Shown piece after piece: positions 11,417-23,214 of a stretch of 64,000 bases of DNA. The translations under genes were made by a program, and so were the position numbers. The number at the start of each line of letters is the position of its first letter. The stretch's first letter is position 1. The DNA comes from Diphasiastrum complanatum (Eukaryota > Streptophyta > Lycopodiopsida > Lycopodiales > Lycopodiaceae): positions 46,253,428 to 46,317,427 of the forward strand of contig CM055098.1 in assembly GCA_029204225.1 (NCBI GenBank). Direction: 5' to 3'. The notes beneath the pieces were generated by a model, which was not told the origin of the DNA, made no database searches, and worked only from the letters and a program-made list of their open reading frames with translations.

Positions 11417-12410
11417 GTGAAGCTATTGGAGGTGGACATTTCTCCTCTAATGCTACTGCTAGGGCAATCCTTCTAGCAGGATTTTGGTTGCCAACCCTAT
11501 TCAAAGACACCCATTCTTTTGTAATAGTCTGTGACGTTTGTCAATGGGCAAAGAATATTCAAAAAGCCGACCACAATCTCCTTACTCCAATACTTGAAAG
11601 TGAAGCATTTCACAAGTGGGGAATTGATTTTGTTGGTCTGCGCTAAAACTGTAGCACGCTTCTTCTATGAAAACATTATCACTCAATTTGGCTGTCCAAT
11701 CGAACTTGTAAGTGATAGTGGATCTCACTTCCTTAATGTAGTAATCAACAGTTTATTAACTCATTACTTCATTATTCATCGAAAGAATACCCCTTGTACT
11801 ATCCTAGGTGCAATGGACAAGCTGAATCCACAAACAAAACGATTTGCAAGGTTTTAACCAAGATAGTAGAAACAAGTAGAACAAACTGGAAAATGAAGTT
11901 ATTCTCTGTTGTCTGGCTTATAGAACAACGCCAAAACGAGCCACGGGTTGAAAAACACCATTTGAACTGGTGTATGGCCAAGAGGCCGTTCTGCCAATGG
12001 AATTTTTAATTCCTTCTCTATGTGTCACTTTGGCATATGCTACTTACTTGTGTGACGATATTAATTATCAATACCAAGTACAAAATAGATGTTGTAGATT
12101 AACCAGATTGTGTGAAATGCAACTCATATCTTATCACGCATAGTTGATTCATAAGAGATGGCAAAAAGCTTGGCATGATCGTCATGTCAGGGTTAAGGAC
12201 ATTAATGATGGTGATAAAGTCCTTCACACATCATCAAAATTCCACCTTGGAAAGTTGAAATTTCGTAGCCAAGGACCTTACATAGTAAAGAAAATCTTTA
12301 CAAATGGTGCAGTACAATTGGAGACCTTAGAGACCATACCCACTACCCTAGTGAATGGCAATTGCTTACAGAAGTACCATGAGGATACCTTGACAATGAA
12401 TTCTATATAA
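11417..12410 (+). pseudogene. Ty3/gypsy relic 1: integrase and C-terminal domain
   Basis: Several plus frames, broken by frameshifts, give a gypsy integrase. The zinc finger has GGHFSSNATARAILLAGFW and later CDVCQ. The core has D in WGIDFVG, D in ELVSDSGSHF and E in CNGQAESTNK. A C-terminal part (12144-12410) contains KFRSQGPYIVKKIFTNGAVQL, typical of the GPY/F module that follows the core. Between the first and second core motifs about 40 residues are missing. RNase H is deleted upstream. It would insert the element; it is inactive here. Confidence 0.8.
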
Positions 12411-12431
12411 AGATTCACTTCTAGATATATT

Positions 12432-12665
12432 CGACGAGCCACATCCAATATTCAGATCCGAAGGTGCATCCGACAATGGCATCCGACGACCTAGAATCGA
12501 CGGGTTGCATCCGATCTGTGGAACCAACAATTACATCCGAAGAATTTGCATCTGACGAAGTTATCCATGATGACCTACATTTGATGTTCAAAACCGACAT
12601 TCAGATCCGATGACTGCATCCAACGATCTAGATCCGCAGAGTTTACATCCGACGCTTGACCTAAA
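12432..12665 (+). repeat. Degenerate GCATCCGAC short repeat downstream of gypsy relic 1
   Basis: At least ten variants of the octamer CATCCGAC/CATCCAAC are spread at irregular 12-35 bp spacing. A similar cluster lies at 34437-34835 behind the second gypsy relic, and both are linked to a shared block near 12680/34105 (TACGTCGG..TGTCATTT.CACTTCAAACTTTT). The repeat is therefore part of this gypsy family, probably its 3' untranslated region or LTR. Confidence 0.65.
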
Positions 12666-12714
12666 AATCCATATAAATACGTCGGCCGACTGTGTCATTT
12701 CCACTTCAAACTTT

Positions 12715-12965
12715 TGTGTCCCAACCTCATGTGCCACATCTCTTGACTTGTCATTTGCTCATGTGTCACAAAACTTTCTTGGCTAGCAATAGCACAAGCA
12801 TCAAGTTTGTACAATTTTCCCTATAGCAATCAAAGTTTCTCTTTTACTTATCAAACAAGTGTCACCAACAAACTCAACTTCAAGACCCTTGTCAAGCATT
12901 TGACTCACACTAGGAGAATTTCTAGTTATGAAAGAATCAACAAAACATTCCCATTTGTATATAGA
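12715..12965 (-). pseudogene. Copia protease/pre-integrase fragment
   Basis: On the minus strand a short segment is homologous to 10030-10200 of copia element 1: the KLDACAIASQ and MWHMRLG stretches match the region before the integrase zinc finger. It starts abruptly after the gypsy CACTTCAAACTTTT block, so it probably inserted into the gypsy relic. Confidence 0.55.
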
Positions 12966-14180
12966 GGAATATGAATTGTTTCAATGCTTCAGGTGTTTAT
13001 GATATGACATTGGCAACAAGGAAATGATTTTGTACAATCAATTACCAAAAAGCAGTCCATTTTGCCATGAGTCATTTACGTATAAAATGTGAATAGTCTA
13101 TAGTTGTAACACACATTCTTGTGAATATGTTGGATCGTATGCATGAGATCAATTTGAAATATGTGATGGCTTTGATATGGGTTTGGCTTGTGGTGTAATG
13201 GTTATGGATGCATGAGTGTGGAAATTTTTGAGAGCATAAATTTGCATGACAAAATTTTTCATTGAGTCTAATTAGAGGAAGGATATGGATAAAACATACA
13301 TTGTCTATTAGCATTGGATAGTTATGAGCAAAATTTTAGCATCAGTTATGTGATACTTTAACAAAAGAAGAAATTGGTCTAACAAAACTGGCTTGTAATA
13401 CTCCAGTCAATGCCTCTTCTGTGAGCAATCAAATGATACTTTCTTGCATGCATCATGCATGTCATTTCCAAGCTAAAGGACCAGCAAACTTTAAGCAAAT
13501 AGACACTAATCTGTGGCATAGGTTAAATGCTTCTTGATTTTAGAGATTTAATGACAGAAACCTCCAGGATTCAGATGCTATTAGCTCATTAGAAGCATCA
13601 AAATATAGTGGATGCAATGGCCTACTGATGAGCTGTATTTTGCATAAAACTTAATTAATCACATTGGCTCCATTTCTGTTTATCAAAATCATTTGGTAGA
13701 GATTAGATACAAAGGCAGGACCATGATCTTGTAATAGTGAGCCCAACCCTACATGGATGCATAGAACATGAATTGCCATTTTCTAAATCGCATTTGGGGG
13801 TTGATGATATAATAGGGTTGAGAGCTATTTCAGGGACGACTGAAGAGTTGTGTTCTTTTGTAGAGGGCAAACTAGTCTATTGTCTTGATATCTTTGTTAT
13901 TGACTCATGCAATTGACAATTTCTTACTTTGTAATAAGTTTGTATATAACCTTATGCGAATGTCTTCCTTACCTAGATGCAACAAGAAGGCAAAATTTCG
14001 GCACTAGATAATACAAAATCGAAAAGCCATTAATATTCACAATGTTGTAAAAATTCACCCCAGAAGGCATGCAGCGATACAGTTCTTCACCAACTGCAAG
14101 CACAATTGAAGAATGAATATTGAGGTGAAGGATATGAAGGAACACAGAGAACGCAACAAAGATCACCAAACAAGTCAGCA
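12966..14180. other. No recognisable gene
   Basis: About 1.2 kb of AT-rich sequence. Short ORFs on the minus strand (13314-13072, 14181-13969) show no domain. The part next to 14180 may include transcribed sequence 3' of the YbeY gene. Confidence 0.3.
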
Positions 14181-14181
14181 A

Positions 14182-14553
14182 AGATCTTTAGTCATTTTGT
14201 TATTCTAAGTTCCAATCTCCCATTTACAAATATGTCCTACTTAGTGACATAAACTACACAACTTGAACAAAACAGTCCAGATAACAACTCAAAATGGCGT
14301 GCGATTATTTTCAAGCACTTGAAGCTGATACCTTACTTTGCAAACTCCGAGTGTGATACAGATTGTAACCTTGTACAAAAGAATGCCCATTTAGGACAAC
14401 GGTGCATCCGCAGCTGGACATGGGTGCTATTCATACAAAACTTGGAAGGAAAAAACCATCAAGCCTTAATGGTTCCAATCACGGAAAGATCACTTAAGTG
14501 GTCCATGATGTTTAAACCTTACATTTGTTTGTACTGAATGCCTTGCCTGGTAC
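14182..14553 (-). other. Probable 3' untranslated region of YBEY
   Basis: No ORF continues the protein, and no HAD motif (DxDGT) could be found on the minus strand here. The short plus ORF 14319-14537 is not convincing. Polyadenylation position cannot be set. Confidence 0.35.
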
Positions 14554-16932
14554 TTAAGACTCTTCATCAACATCAAAAGAAGTCTGAATCAACCCTTTTC
14601 CAGTCCATCCCATTTTACTCATAAGGCGCTGTTCTTCCTCCTCCATTTCCTTGGCTGCTTCAGGACCCCGTTCATGATCATAACCAAGTACATGGAGTAA
14701 TCCATGAACCTAATGTACAAATGGCATGCTTCAGTTACAGGCTCGTTAGAGAAACCACTTTCTTCACTCAACTGAGAATCGATAATAACCAAGATCAACT
14801 CACCATGAGAATCCGAACTTCATCAAGAAGAGTGTGCCCTCTTTCCTCAGCCTGTTGTTTTGCAGTCTCCATTGATATCACAATGTCTCCCAATACAAGC
14901 TGCACAACAAATACCCACAAGCTGTAGCTACCTAGGAAGACCTTTTGTGATAATAATTCTTTGATTTGATCTACAGTAACTGTGCATCTGTTTTTGGCAA
15001 AATACTCGATATTCATTGAGCTATACAGACTCACATAAAAAATACATAACTGAAACATTTCAAACTTTATAAGCAATCACCTTCAACTTATTTGATTCTT
15101 ATTCCAAATATAACAATGTTGTAATCTGCAAACATGATTCTTCCTTGTTCTGTGTCATGCATACTATCTTTGACGAATGAATACAGAGAAGAAAGCTTTT
15201 TAGGAAGAACATCAAAAGGAAAACTAATATCTGGAAAAGAACAAGTACACACAGTGCAGTCCAGTGCAAACCACAAAGCGCCTTATAAGTGATGATACTT
15301 ACAAGGAAAGACAAGCCTGGAATTTCATTGATCGGAAAAGAAAGCACATCTGTAGGACTATTCTTCCCCAACCATTGCTTGTTCAGCTTTTGTATGTATT
15401 TATCATCACAAAGCAAAATAGACAACTCAATTGTGTTTGCCAATTCTGCAGGCTTGTAATTACCAGTTGTGAGTTCTAAAAGAAGTTGACCATCGAGTTG
15501 TAACTGATCTGTTACAGCCTGTGCAAAGAAAAAGTCCAAGATACATTAATATCTCTCTCTTCTAGTTTTCCGACATGATAAAAAACAATCGATTTGACCT
15601 ATTGAGGCTCAGGCAAAAAGTTGCAAAGCATCAACATGCAAAGATTGAAGTATCTGCAGATTTATCTTCGTACATAGTAAAGGCACATGGCTTAGAAACG
15701 TCCACATCAGTGTTCATGCCTAACATATTTGTTTCATAGCTGGAATTGTTTTTTCTCATGTAATTGATGCAAAGGACCAATTTTGACAATCATACAGACA
15801 AAGGAGGTGATATTCCTGTGGAAGAGAAATCAAACTTTAGAAACAAGATAAATTGACCAACGAAACTAAGGAAAATGAATATGGATGCCAGTTTCACCAG
15901 AAGATAACAACAGCAAAGAGACTTGACATCACAAAATAACTACAGGTCGGTGCATTTCCAAATGAGCAATTTTGTCTAATTCACTTGCATGAATAAGGAA
16001 ATGGCACACCCATTTCTCCCACTTACATAAGTAATCAGGAACTGCAATACTTTCCACATTAAGAAGGCTAACAGATATCAGGAAGATCCATAATAATAAA
16101 GCGCAAGTTGGATGAGAAACAATTTTCTTATTGATGCACAAACTTGAAATAACCTTGAGTGAAAATGTCAGACTTCAAATTTCAAAAGAAGTTGAATTGT
16201 TTGTAATGTGCAAACAGTCTCAATCACTAATACAAGAGCTGCTACTTACCACACCACAGAAAATGAAACCAGTGTGTTGGACCAACTAGACAAGCAATTC
16301 ACAAACCCACCTAAAACCTAAACCATAAACCCTTGCGGTAGACCAAAAATAGACATCAACATTGCCAAGCAAACAGACCAAAAAAAATTTATCCAACCAT
16401 TAAGTGAAAACATGATTTTCAAACAGAACTCTCAATTATAGGCTTTCCTAATGCCATCAATTTGCCTTGTGTTTGGTACCTGGAGCTCGGGGCTGACAGG
16501 TAGGGATTCTTCAATAATCACTGGTACACTTAAAGATAACTGCTTTGGAGCATGCTGTGTGTTCATGCCTCGCTGTTTTATCGATCTCACAGACATGCCT
16601 TTCCAATCAACATCGTTGCCAACCCAACTCTTTTGCGTAAACCCTAGTGCAACAATGGCACCTGTTCTTCTTGTTTTTGGTTGACTAATATCAAGGGCCT
16701 GATACCGATGAAAACTTGAGCCCAAGAAGCACCGGAAAGAGGATGCAGATCGAAAAAGGAAAATACCTTGCACTGGGGAATAACACAATAGTTTAGATGT
16801 CAAAAACATGCTCTTAGCATCTTTCAAGGCCAAGGTCAAGATCAAATTGCGTATAGTTTTGAAGTACAGAGCTGGCCCCCGTGCATTTTGAGGGAACCCA
16901 AGAGACTTTGAAAGGCAGGAGACACCAGACAT
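14554..16932 (-). CDS. YBEY: YbeY-type endoribonuclease, probably plastid-targeted, four exons
   Basis: Minus-strand exons are 16932-16480, 15518-15303, 14899-14804 and 14709-14554, all joined in phase 0 with GT/AG introns of 961, 403 and 94 bp, giving 306 residues. Residues 1 to about 130 are Ser/Arg-rich with few acids, like an organelle transit peptide. The YbeY domain follows: LSILLCDDKYIQKLNKQWLG, SPTDVLSFP, GDIVISMETA and the zinc motif HGLLHVLGYDH (H-x3-H-x5-H). YbeY is a metal-dependent RNase of rRNA maturation, in plants of chloroplast rRNA. Two oddities stand out. The arginine conserved before GK/GE (Y/W-R-G-K) is Leu here, and the protein stops after GKGLIQTSFDVDEES, whereas the Arabidopsis protein continues into a HAD-hydrolase domain. 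All frames are open, so the gene looks intact. The start at 16932 is the first ATG of the frame with a leader-like sequence. Confidence 0.88.
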
Positions 16933-17500
16933 TGATAGATTTTAAAGTCACTAAAAAGAAATTGACTGAAGAGAGTGTAAATTGTTTGCTTCTTCCACTT
17001 CCAAATACTCAGGAAAATCCAGGGTTTTTGAGAAGTAGCCCTCAAAACCTAAGCACATCAGAGCTTGTAACACAAAGAGATAACAAAGAATGGAAAAGTG
17101 TTGTTTTTGGCAGGAAAAAGCCAGCAGTGGATCACATCAGCTGTGGGGCAAGGGGGGCTGCAAATTTAGGGTTAGAAAACTCATCTTTTGAAGAACTGTT
17201 GCTGCATAAATCGAACAGACCAGCAACTTTTCTACTGTGGCAACAGATCAGAAAAAATAGCAAACATAGCATTCAAGTCCTAGGAGGCCAACGTTCTTTT
17301 ACCTCAAGGGAAAATCAGCAAATTTGAAGGCTAAAGCAAGTTATTTCCTTCACGCATAGGAAGTTAGCAAAAAATTCAGACCACCTTGTTTGAATGGGCT
17401 TTCGAAGTGCGAATAATTTTCTTTATGCACACATCCCCTTTGCTTTTCGCTTAGACATCTAGAGAGCTTTGTCGTTACCTTTGTCTCACTTGGCTTCCAA
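16933..17500. promoter_or_regulatory. Presumed 5' region and promoter of YBEY
   Basis: The region lies between the YBEY start codon and the RT relic. No clear TATA box was seen. A 148-codon plus-strand ORF overlaps the first exon in antisense but has no domain and is treated as chance. Assignment as promoter rests on position only. Confidence 0.3.
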
Positions 17501-17505
17501 CCCTT

Positions 17506-18180
17506 TTGATACCGCAACCTGGCACGTCTTTTTGCTCTTTCCTTTGCGGTGTTTGCCTCTGCCTCCTTGGGGCGGTGATGCTGGTCACCGTGAATCACGT
17601 AACAAACTCTCTGCTTTACGTCAAACCCCAAATTTGCAAGAGGATCATTTCCTTCAGTGTCTTGCTGCTCGATGGGATTTTGTGTTTCTATCCCACCTAT
17701 TCGTCATCGGTTACATCACTGTGTTTAACTTGGGCAAGTGGGAGAATATTCTCGTGCGGCTCGTGCTCAGCTCCTATGAATCCAACAGTTCCTTCATCCG
17801 CCATCATCCAAGCCTTGGAGCATTTTCTTCCGCAGGCAAATGATAATCTCCCCTCTTTTGTTAAGGACTTCGAACTAGATTCCAATCTCCAATTCACGAA
17901 ATTTGGAGGTCCTTCTGAAATGGTTTTCGAACAGCTTCGTGACCGTTTTTCTCCTGATGATTTTGCTAGCAGGTTTGATTTGCTCTTTCAAAGTTTGCTC
18001 TTCAATAGCATGTGGGCGTAATCCTTTTACCATTGCTCACACATTCTTGGTGCTGCTCGTTTGATAGCCTTGGATAACCTTGACAGTGGTGTATGTCCAA
18101 TGGTTATTGGAGAGGTTTTATAAAAATTGGTTTCTCGGGCCCTTGGTTTTCAACTTTGTGATAGACTTTGGACCTTCATC
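17506..18180 (+). pseudogene. Decayed reverse-transcriptase ORF, non-LTR type
   Basis: One plus frame is open to 18021 and continues with few stops to 18177. It contains VFEQLRDRFSPDDFASRF and, after a stop, GAARLIALDNLDSGV followed by CPMVIGEVL and KLVSRALGFQL. The run A-L-x(5)-G-[VI]-x-P-[MI]-x-[VI]-G-E-x-x-x-[KR]-L-[VA] resembles the finger region of a group of plant non-LTR reverse transcriptases (typically GGVRPIAVGEVLRRLVSK). The YxDD box is not present. It has in-frame stops and is dead. It is less certain than the LTR elements because only the finger motif supports it. Confidence 0.5.
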
Positions 18181-18359
18181 TAGATTGGGTTGTCTTTTAA
18201 GTGGATGTTTCAAACACTTTCAATTTTGTCTCGAGGGTCTATTTTCCAATAACTTCGTGCAGCAAAAGGTCCACTTGCTTAGCTCATTCAGTTCGTTCTT
18301 TTTATTCCATGGACGTGCCTTTATAATTTAGTCGTGCTTCATGCTTAGATGATGTTTCA

Positions 18360-18920
18360 ATTATCCCTTCTGTTGTTTGAAAGCCTCTGACTTCTTCTTG
18401 ATGAAGTACACCATTTTCCTTTTGAAAAATTCATCAATAAAAGTAATAAAATACTTTGCATCCTTCAATGAAGGATTCCGCATTGGGCCACATATGTTTG
18501 TATGTACAATATCTAATAGTCTTCTAGCAATATACTGATGGCTTGATCTAAAAGGTTTTCTAGCCTGCTTACTGACTATACAATCTCGACAGACAGGTAA
18601 TTTGACTTTCCTATCTAGATAGTCGATCGTGAGATCAAGAACAAAAACTGCTTAGATATGTGCGATACAGAAGCATGATTCAAATGACCAAGTCTATAAT
18701 GCCAAAGTAAATTTTTATTGATCTAAATAGAAGTACTAAGAGCTTGACTAGAGGCAGAAAAACAATGCCTTAATTTCTACAAGTATCCATGTCTCTTTTT
18801 TAGTGCTAGGATCTTGCCTATCCTATCAACTACTTTACATTGATCTGATTCAAATTCTACTTTGTGTCCTAAATCTGTAATTCTGCTTATAGAGAGCAAA
18901 TTTTATCAGGGAGAAAAATG
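18360..18920 (-). pseudogene. Ty1/copia protease end and integrase fragment
   Basis: The minus strand reads, in broken frames, LLSISRITDLGHKVEFES, then LWHYRLGHLNHASVSHI, then LPVCRDCIVSKQARKPF, then LLDIVHTNICGPMRNPSL, then AKYFITFIDEFFKRKMVYF. This is the order protease end, HHCC zinc finger, first catalytic aspartate (changed to Asn in HTNICG) and core. It ends before the second aspartate. The D to N change would abolish integrase catalysis. Confidence 0.75.
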
Positions 18921-20060
18921 TTCTTGTGAGTTGTTGCACTACGGAAGCGGAAGAGCAAACAGTCAGACAAAGCAATTTAGAAAGTTTGACAGAAATCAAG
19001 TCAGGTAGATGCTATGAGCACAAGACAATTGCGGGCAAAACCGTGTGCTCAAGATGCTAACTCCGTCCTATAAAAGCTATGAGCTTATTTCTGATGATCA
19101 ATCTGAAAACAAGAATCGATGCATGAAAGCATCTACAGTGTCTGTCTCTAATGGTATATGTCTTGATATGATCACTGCAAATTCATAGTTTATTGTTTAT
19201 TACAATTCTTATCTTTATATCCAATTTACACTTGTGTAGATGTATGTACAAGAAGATGGCGTGGAGTCGTTTCATTGTCTAAGGTAGATCGTGGCGACTG
19301 TTGTCATTGTCCAAGCAGTTGCACAATCACTTAGGACATGAAAAGTTGTATTAGAGCCAACACAATTTTGAATGGAAGTGAGATGCTCAGAAACATCTCA
19401 AATTCAATAAAAAAAATTCTCCTAAAAAAGAGTAAGCTCTATAAGTTGACCTAATTGAGAAAGAGTAAGCTTTGAAAGTGCTCAAGAGACTTTCTACTCT
19501 CTATAATAGCCTCACCTAAATGATCGATAGAGAGAGATGCATAGTCTATTGTATGAGACCTATAGGATATTGATTTGCTTCACCTCTTGAAACGATGCCT
19601 AATGAATTACAAATATGTATAGTTGTGCATTAATGTTCTAAAGTTTGCGTTGGCGCTAGCTCTGATCGCTATAAAATAACATTGCATTTTGCGAGTGCTC
19701 AGGAAATCTCTTTTAAGTTATCCTCAAATAACCTACATTTTATAAAATTTCTCAAAATTTTGAAGACTTTTACTCATAAAAGGATTTATATGCTTGTATA
19801 AAGTCGTCAGATACTTTATGATATCAGTTTTTGAAAAAACTTGTCAATTCCACTCCTAAAGTTTGCTAATTTTTTTGAGCACGACATTCCGCTCTGCTAG
19901 AATATCTCGTAGTTTTTACCCTAAAGATCAAGATCTATTTTGTACCCTATATTTCAACCTCCACTACAATAGTTTTCATTTATCTATTGAGCTTGTGGAT
20001 CGAAATTCTATTTTGACCCTGAGAATCAAGTTTTTATTTTGATCCTAGACTGTCGAATTT
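18921..20060. other. No recognisable gene
   Basis: No domain-bearing ORF. The sequence is AT-rich with many stops; it may be leader or LTR debris of the adjacent copia fragment, but no repeat partner was found in this window. Confidence 0.3.
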
Positions 20061-20840
20061 TTGCAGACAAACTTATTTACAAGTATGTGTATTGTTCGAT
20101 TTTGGGAACGACCTGGAATATTCTAAATATGGCAAGAGGCTCCTGAAATAATCCCAACACTACATAAATGAAGTAGAGAGTCAGAAATATTAGGAATGAG
20201 CGACCGGTTGGCATCCTGCATGTGTGAGTCCAACATTGGTCCTTAGGCTAATAAGTGCCATGGAGCACAAGCATCAGTTAAATAAACTTGGCTTTTGTAA
20301 AGTTCCTAAGTTAGGAAACACAACTTGTCCTCAAGAGACACAAAGTGATCTTGACGGTCAAGATCATGATCATGATTGAACTCTAGTAGCAATCAGAGTG
20401 AAGGAGACTCACCTCTCAAATCTATAAAAGGGAGCCATTTCCTTCGTATTTGGTCATCTTCCTATCTATCCTAATAAAACTCTATCAGTTTCACTTTCAA
20501 ATCTCTCTCTCAATGGTCTGGCGTGGTGGTGAAAAGTCATCCACGCCAAAGTGTCCGGAGCTCTCTGCACAGTCAAATCTCTCATTAGACAACTCGGCGA
20601 GTAATAAGACTATTACTCGCCAAAACCTATTACTCGTCAATATCACCTAATTACTCATCGTCTTCACTGAGTGCTTAGGGGCCTGAGATCTAGCATCCTG
20701 CACCTCGGCGAGTAATTAGCTGATGTTGGAGGGTTTGCGAATATCGAGAGACCCTAACCCTAGTTAGAAGTTAATAAGTGAGAGGGATTGGCATCCCTGC
20801 GTGTATAAGAAGTCCAATCTGATGCTCACACAATTATTTG
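20061..20840 (+). repeat. LTR-like segment with TATA motif
   Basis: The stretch has an LTR-like organisation: GC-richer blocks (AGCGACCGGTTGGCATCC), a TATA-like CTATAAAAGGG near 20421, then downstream sequence with hairpins. The block GGCATCC..GTGTG..AGTCCAA occurs twice (about 20211 and 20790). Ends are not defined and there is no second copy, so this is a weak call. Confidence 0.3.
20596..20621. repeat. Perfect 11-bp inverted repeat (hairpin)
   Basis: GGCGAGTAATA, a 4-nt loop AGAC, and its exact reverse complement TATTACTCGCC. The arm sequence recurs as CTCGGCGAGTAATTAG near 20704. Confidence 0.8.
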
Positions 20841-21714
20841 ATAAGTTAGAAGTTAATAAAAGACTTAGGCCTTTTTGCGAGACTTTGTCCATCATACTAT
20901 TTTTTATAATCAGTAAGTTGGGTGAATGTTAAGTCAATGTCAGTTGTTATACTGAGCTATTTTTGTCAAAAAAGTGCTCTTTTTTGCAACAATAACAGTA
21001 TCACTCTTGATCCTTCACCGATTTGCTTGAGGTTTCCAAATAGAGTAATCCATCGTTTTTGAGTTCGACGAAGATTAAATTTATCTGGTTGTTTTTAACT
21101 TTTATAGGCAAATGTCTTATGGATTGTGACGATGTTTTTTTTTTTTGGTTAATCCAACAATTCAGCATTATGTCAAGGCTTTTGTGACATAATAAGAAGA
21201 TGAGCACGTGGATGATCCAATCTCTGCTTTTGCATGCAATAGAATCAATCTGTTGCTATGTAAGTAGCACAAGAGCATGATATGATAAATACAATTAAAT
21301 GCACTTTTTAGGTGATTTATATCTAATTTAAATATTGTCGTATGTTTTGGATCTTAAATATATTTATGTTTTTGATAAGCTTGTATTTTATGATAAGAAC
21401 TTTGATATTAGTTTATTTTGATATTTGAAGTTGCACAAAGCAACAATTTGCCTATAGATTTTAGGTTTAGACAAATGCATTTATTAGATTTTTTGCTAAA
21501 GAGGTAAGAATCGATAACTTAAGCTATCGTGATGATTCATTTGATTTTTTTTTTTTTACTTTTAAGTTCCAAGAGCTTACACTATTACAATCACTACTAC
21601 ACAATTAGTCAAAGATGATCTTCATTTGATGATAATTCCTTACAATGGATTTGATATTTTAACCACTAAGTATGTCTGTCATTTTGGAATTTGGAAGTTG
21701 GCCAAAATTCTCAA
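20841..21714. other. No recognisable gene
   Basis: AT-rich sequence with homopolymer T tracts near 21137 and 21548. No ORF carries a recognisable domain. Confidence 0.35.
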
Positions 21715-21905
21715 TTATTCGCGATCAATATTCACAATAATCACAATCAGTATTCCAAATATTTCAGTATCCATGATTAGTATTCACAATCAGTATTCAC
21801 GATAATCAAGATCAATATTCACAATAATCACGATCAGTATTCACGAGTATTCACAATATTCACGATCAATATTCAAGATATTTGCTTCTCAGTATTCAAA
21901 ATGTT
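21715..21905 (+). repeat. Degenerate minisatellite built on ATTCACGATCAATATTCACAATA
   Basis: The motifs ATTCAC, GATCA(A/G)TATTC and AATAATCAC recur at least a dozen times in variable order over about 190 bp. It is compositionally distinct from its flanks. The repeats are imperfect and of mixed period (about 12-25 bp). Confidence 0.7.
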
Positions 21906-22071
21906 AGATAATCCTCGCCAACCATCAATCATGTAGTCTTTAGGGCACATCTCTAGAAAGTAGATCAATTCTTCATCTGATATATTGAAGACATTTTGTA
22001 TACATCCTGCAAAAGAAGACACTATTAGAAATAATAAACATATATTTTTTCATTTAACATGCGAGAGCACA

Positions 22072-22095
22072 ATAAGAAGAAGAAGAAGAAGAAGC
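22072..22095 (+). repeat. (AAG)n microsatellite
   Basis: A short AAGAAGAAG tract of about seven units. Confidence 0.8.
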
Positions 22096-23214
22096 TAGAA
22101 CATTGTGGAATCAAGCATGCATCAGCTTTCAATTCTCCTATTCACATATGTGATTATTATAAATTGCATGTTCACAATCAAGCATGCAGTAGCCAAATAA
22201 ATTCGTTTGTTTTTTTTTTCTTTTGTGCATGCAAGCTATGACTACTAATGCTATCACGGTTTGTGATGTTCTTTTATGTATTCTTTGTACTCCTTCAATA
22301 ATATGGAGTAAACCCTTTAGCTTTCATATTTTCTCCAAGAAGGTACGTACATGACATTCTTCTTCAAATATATAGCATTAGACCTAGAGCTCAACATTGC
22401 ATCGAAAAGTCAAGTGATATTCACAACTTTCATTGGTTGGTAACACACTCGAGAAAAAATCACCAGAATTGGTGAATTGATATCTTATCTTGAAATGCTA
22501 ATTCTACAAACTAAGAGTCCATAGACTTGCCAGTTAGGTTTTCTTGATTAGTTTTTATTCACCATTTCTCACCTAGTTGTCCAAAGAGAAATTTTCAAGC
22601 TCATTCCCTAGACCAAAAATTCAATTATTCGGATTGGGGACTAAAAACTCTCCTACCAATCCCTTAATAATCATCTAAACACAAATGTTCTAAAGCTAAG
22701 CTTACACCACTGACAAACAAAAACCTAGTTCTTCCTGCACATTACAACCAAACACAAAAGGGTTTAATTTCTTCGAATTCAAGAATGAAAACATCGTTAA
22801 CAAGTTCATGTCGGAAATCAAAGAAATCGAGATGTTACAGTGGAAGTGGTAAGCAGGTGTGTTGAATCGATAGTGCGGCAGTTACCAGCAAGACAGTTCA
22901 AGATGAATCTAATATTACAATGCGCAATGGAACAAAATAGTAGAACACATACTGATTTGATTATAGAAAGCTGAGTACAATGCTTGAAGCTGGGTGCAAA
23001 AACAGTAGTCGCTCAAAAATTGCTTCAACTGAATTCGTTAATGATGAAAAAATGGAATCATAGAATACTAACTAATTGTTTCTACAAAACCCACTTAATC
23101 ACTGATCCTCGTTACAGAATAATGCCTGAATCATTGTTACAAAGATGCATGTCAGGGCGTTGACTCCATCATTGATGATTGGATGTTAGTCGATCAATGC
23201 ATTGGAATCCTAAG
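22096..23214. other. No recognisable gene
   Basis: No domain-bearing ORF and no repeat partner in the window. Confidence 0.35.

Noticed and set aside
16881-17327. 148-codon plus-strand ORF opposite the YBEY first exon
   Set aside because: Overlaps a well-supported exon in antisense, has no domain and no similarity; most likely chance.
17350-17631. 93-codon minus-strand ORF with an arginine-rich part
   Set aside because: Opposite to the RT-like frame and without a recognisable domain or start context.
21715-21905. CRISPR-like spaced repeats
   Set aside because: Repeats are irregular in length and order with no constant spacer size, and the DNA is plant nuclear; a minisatellite is the simpler reading.
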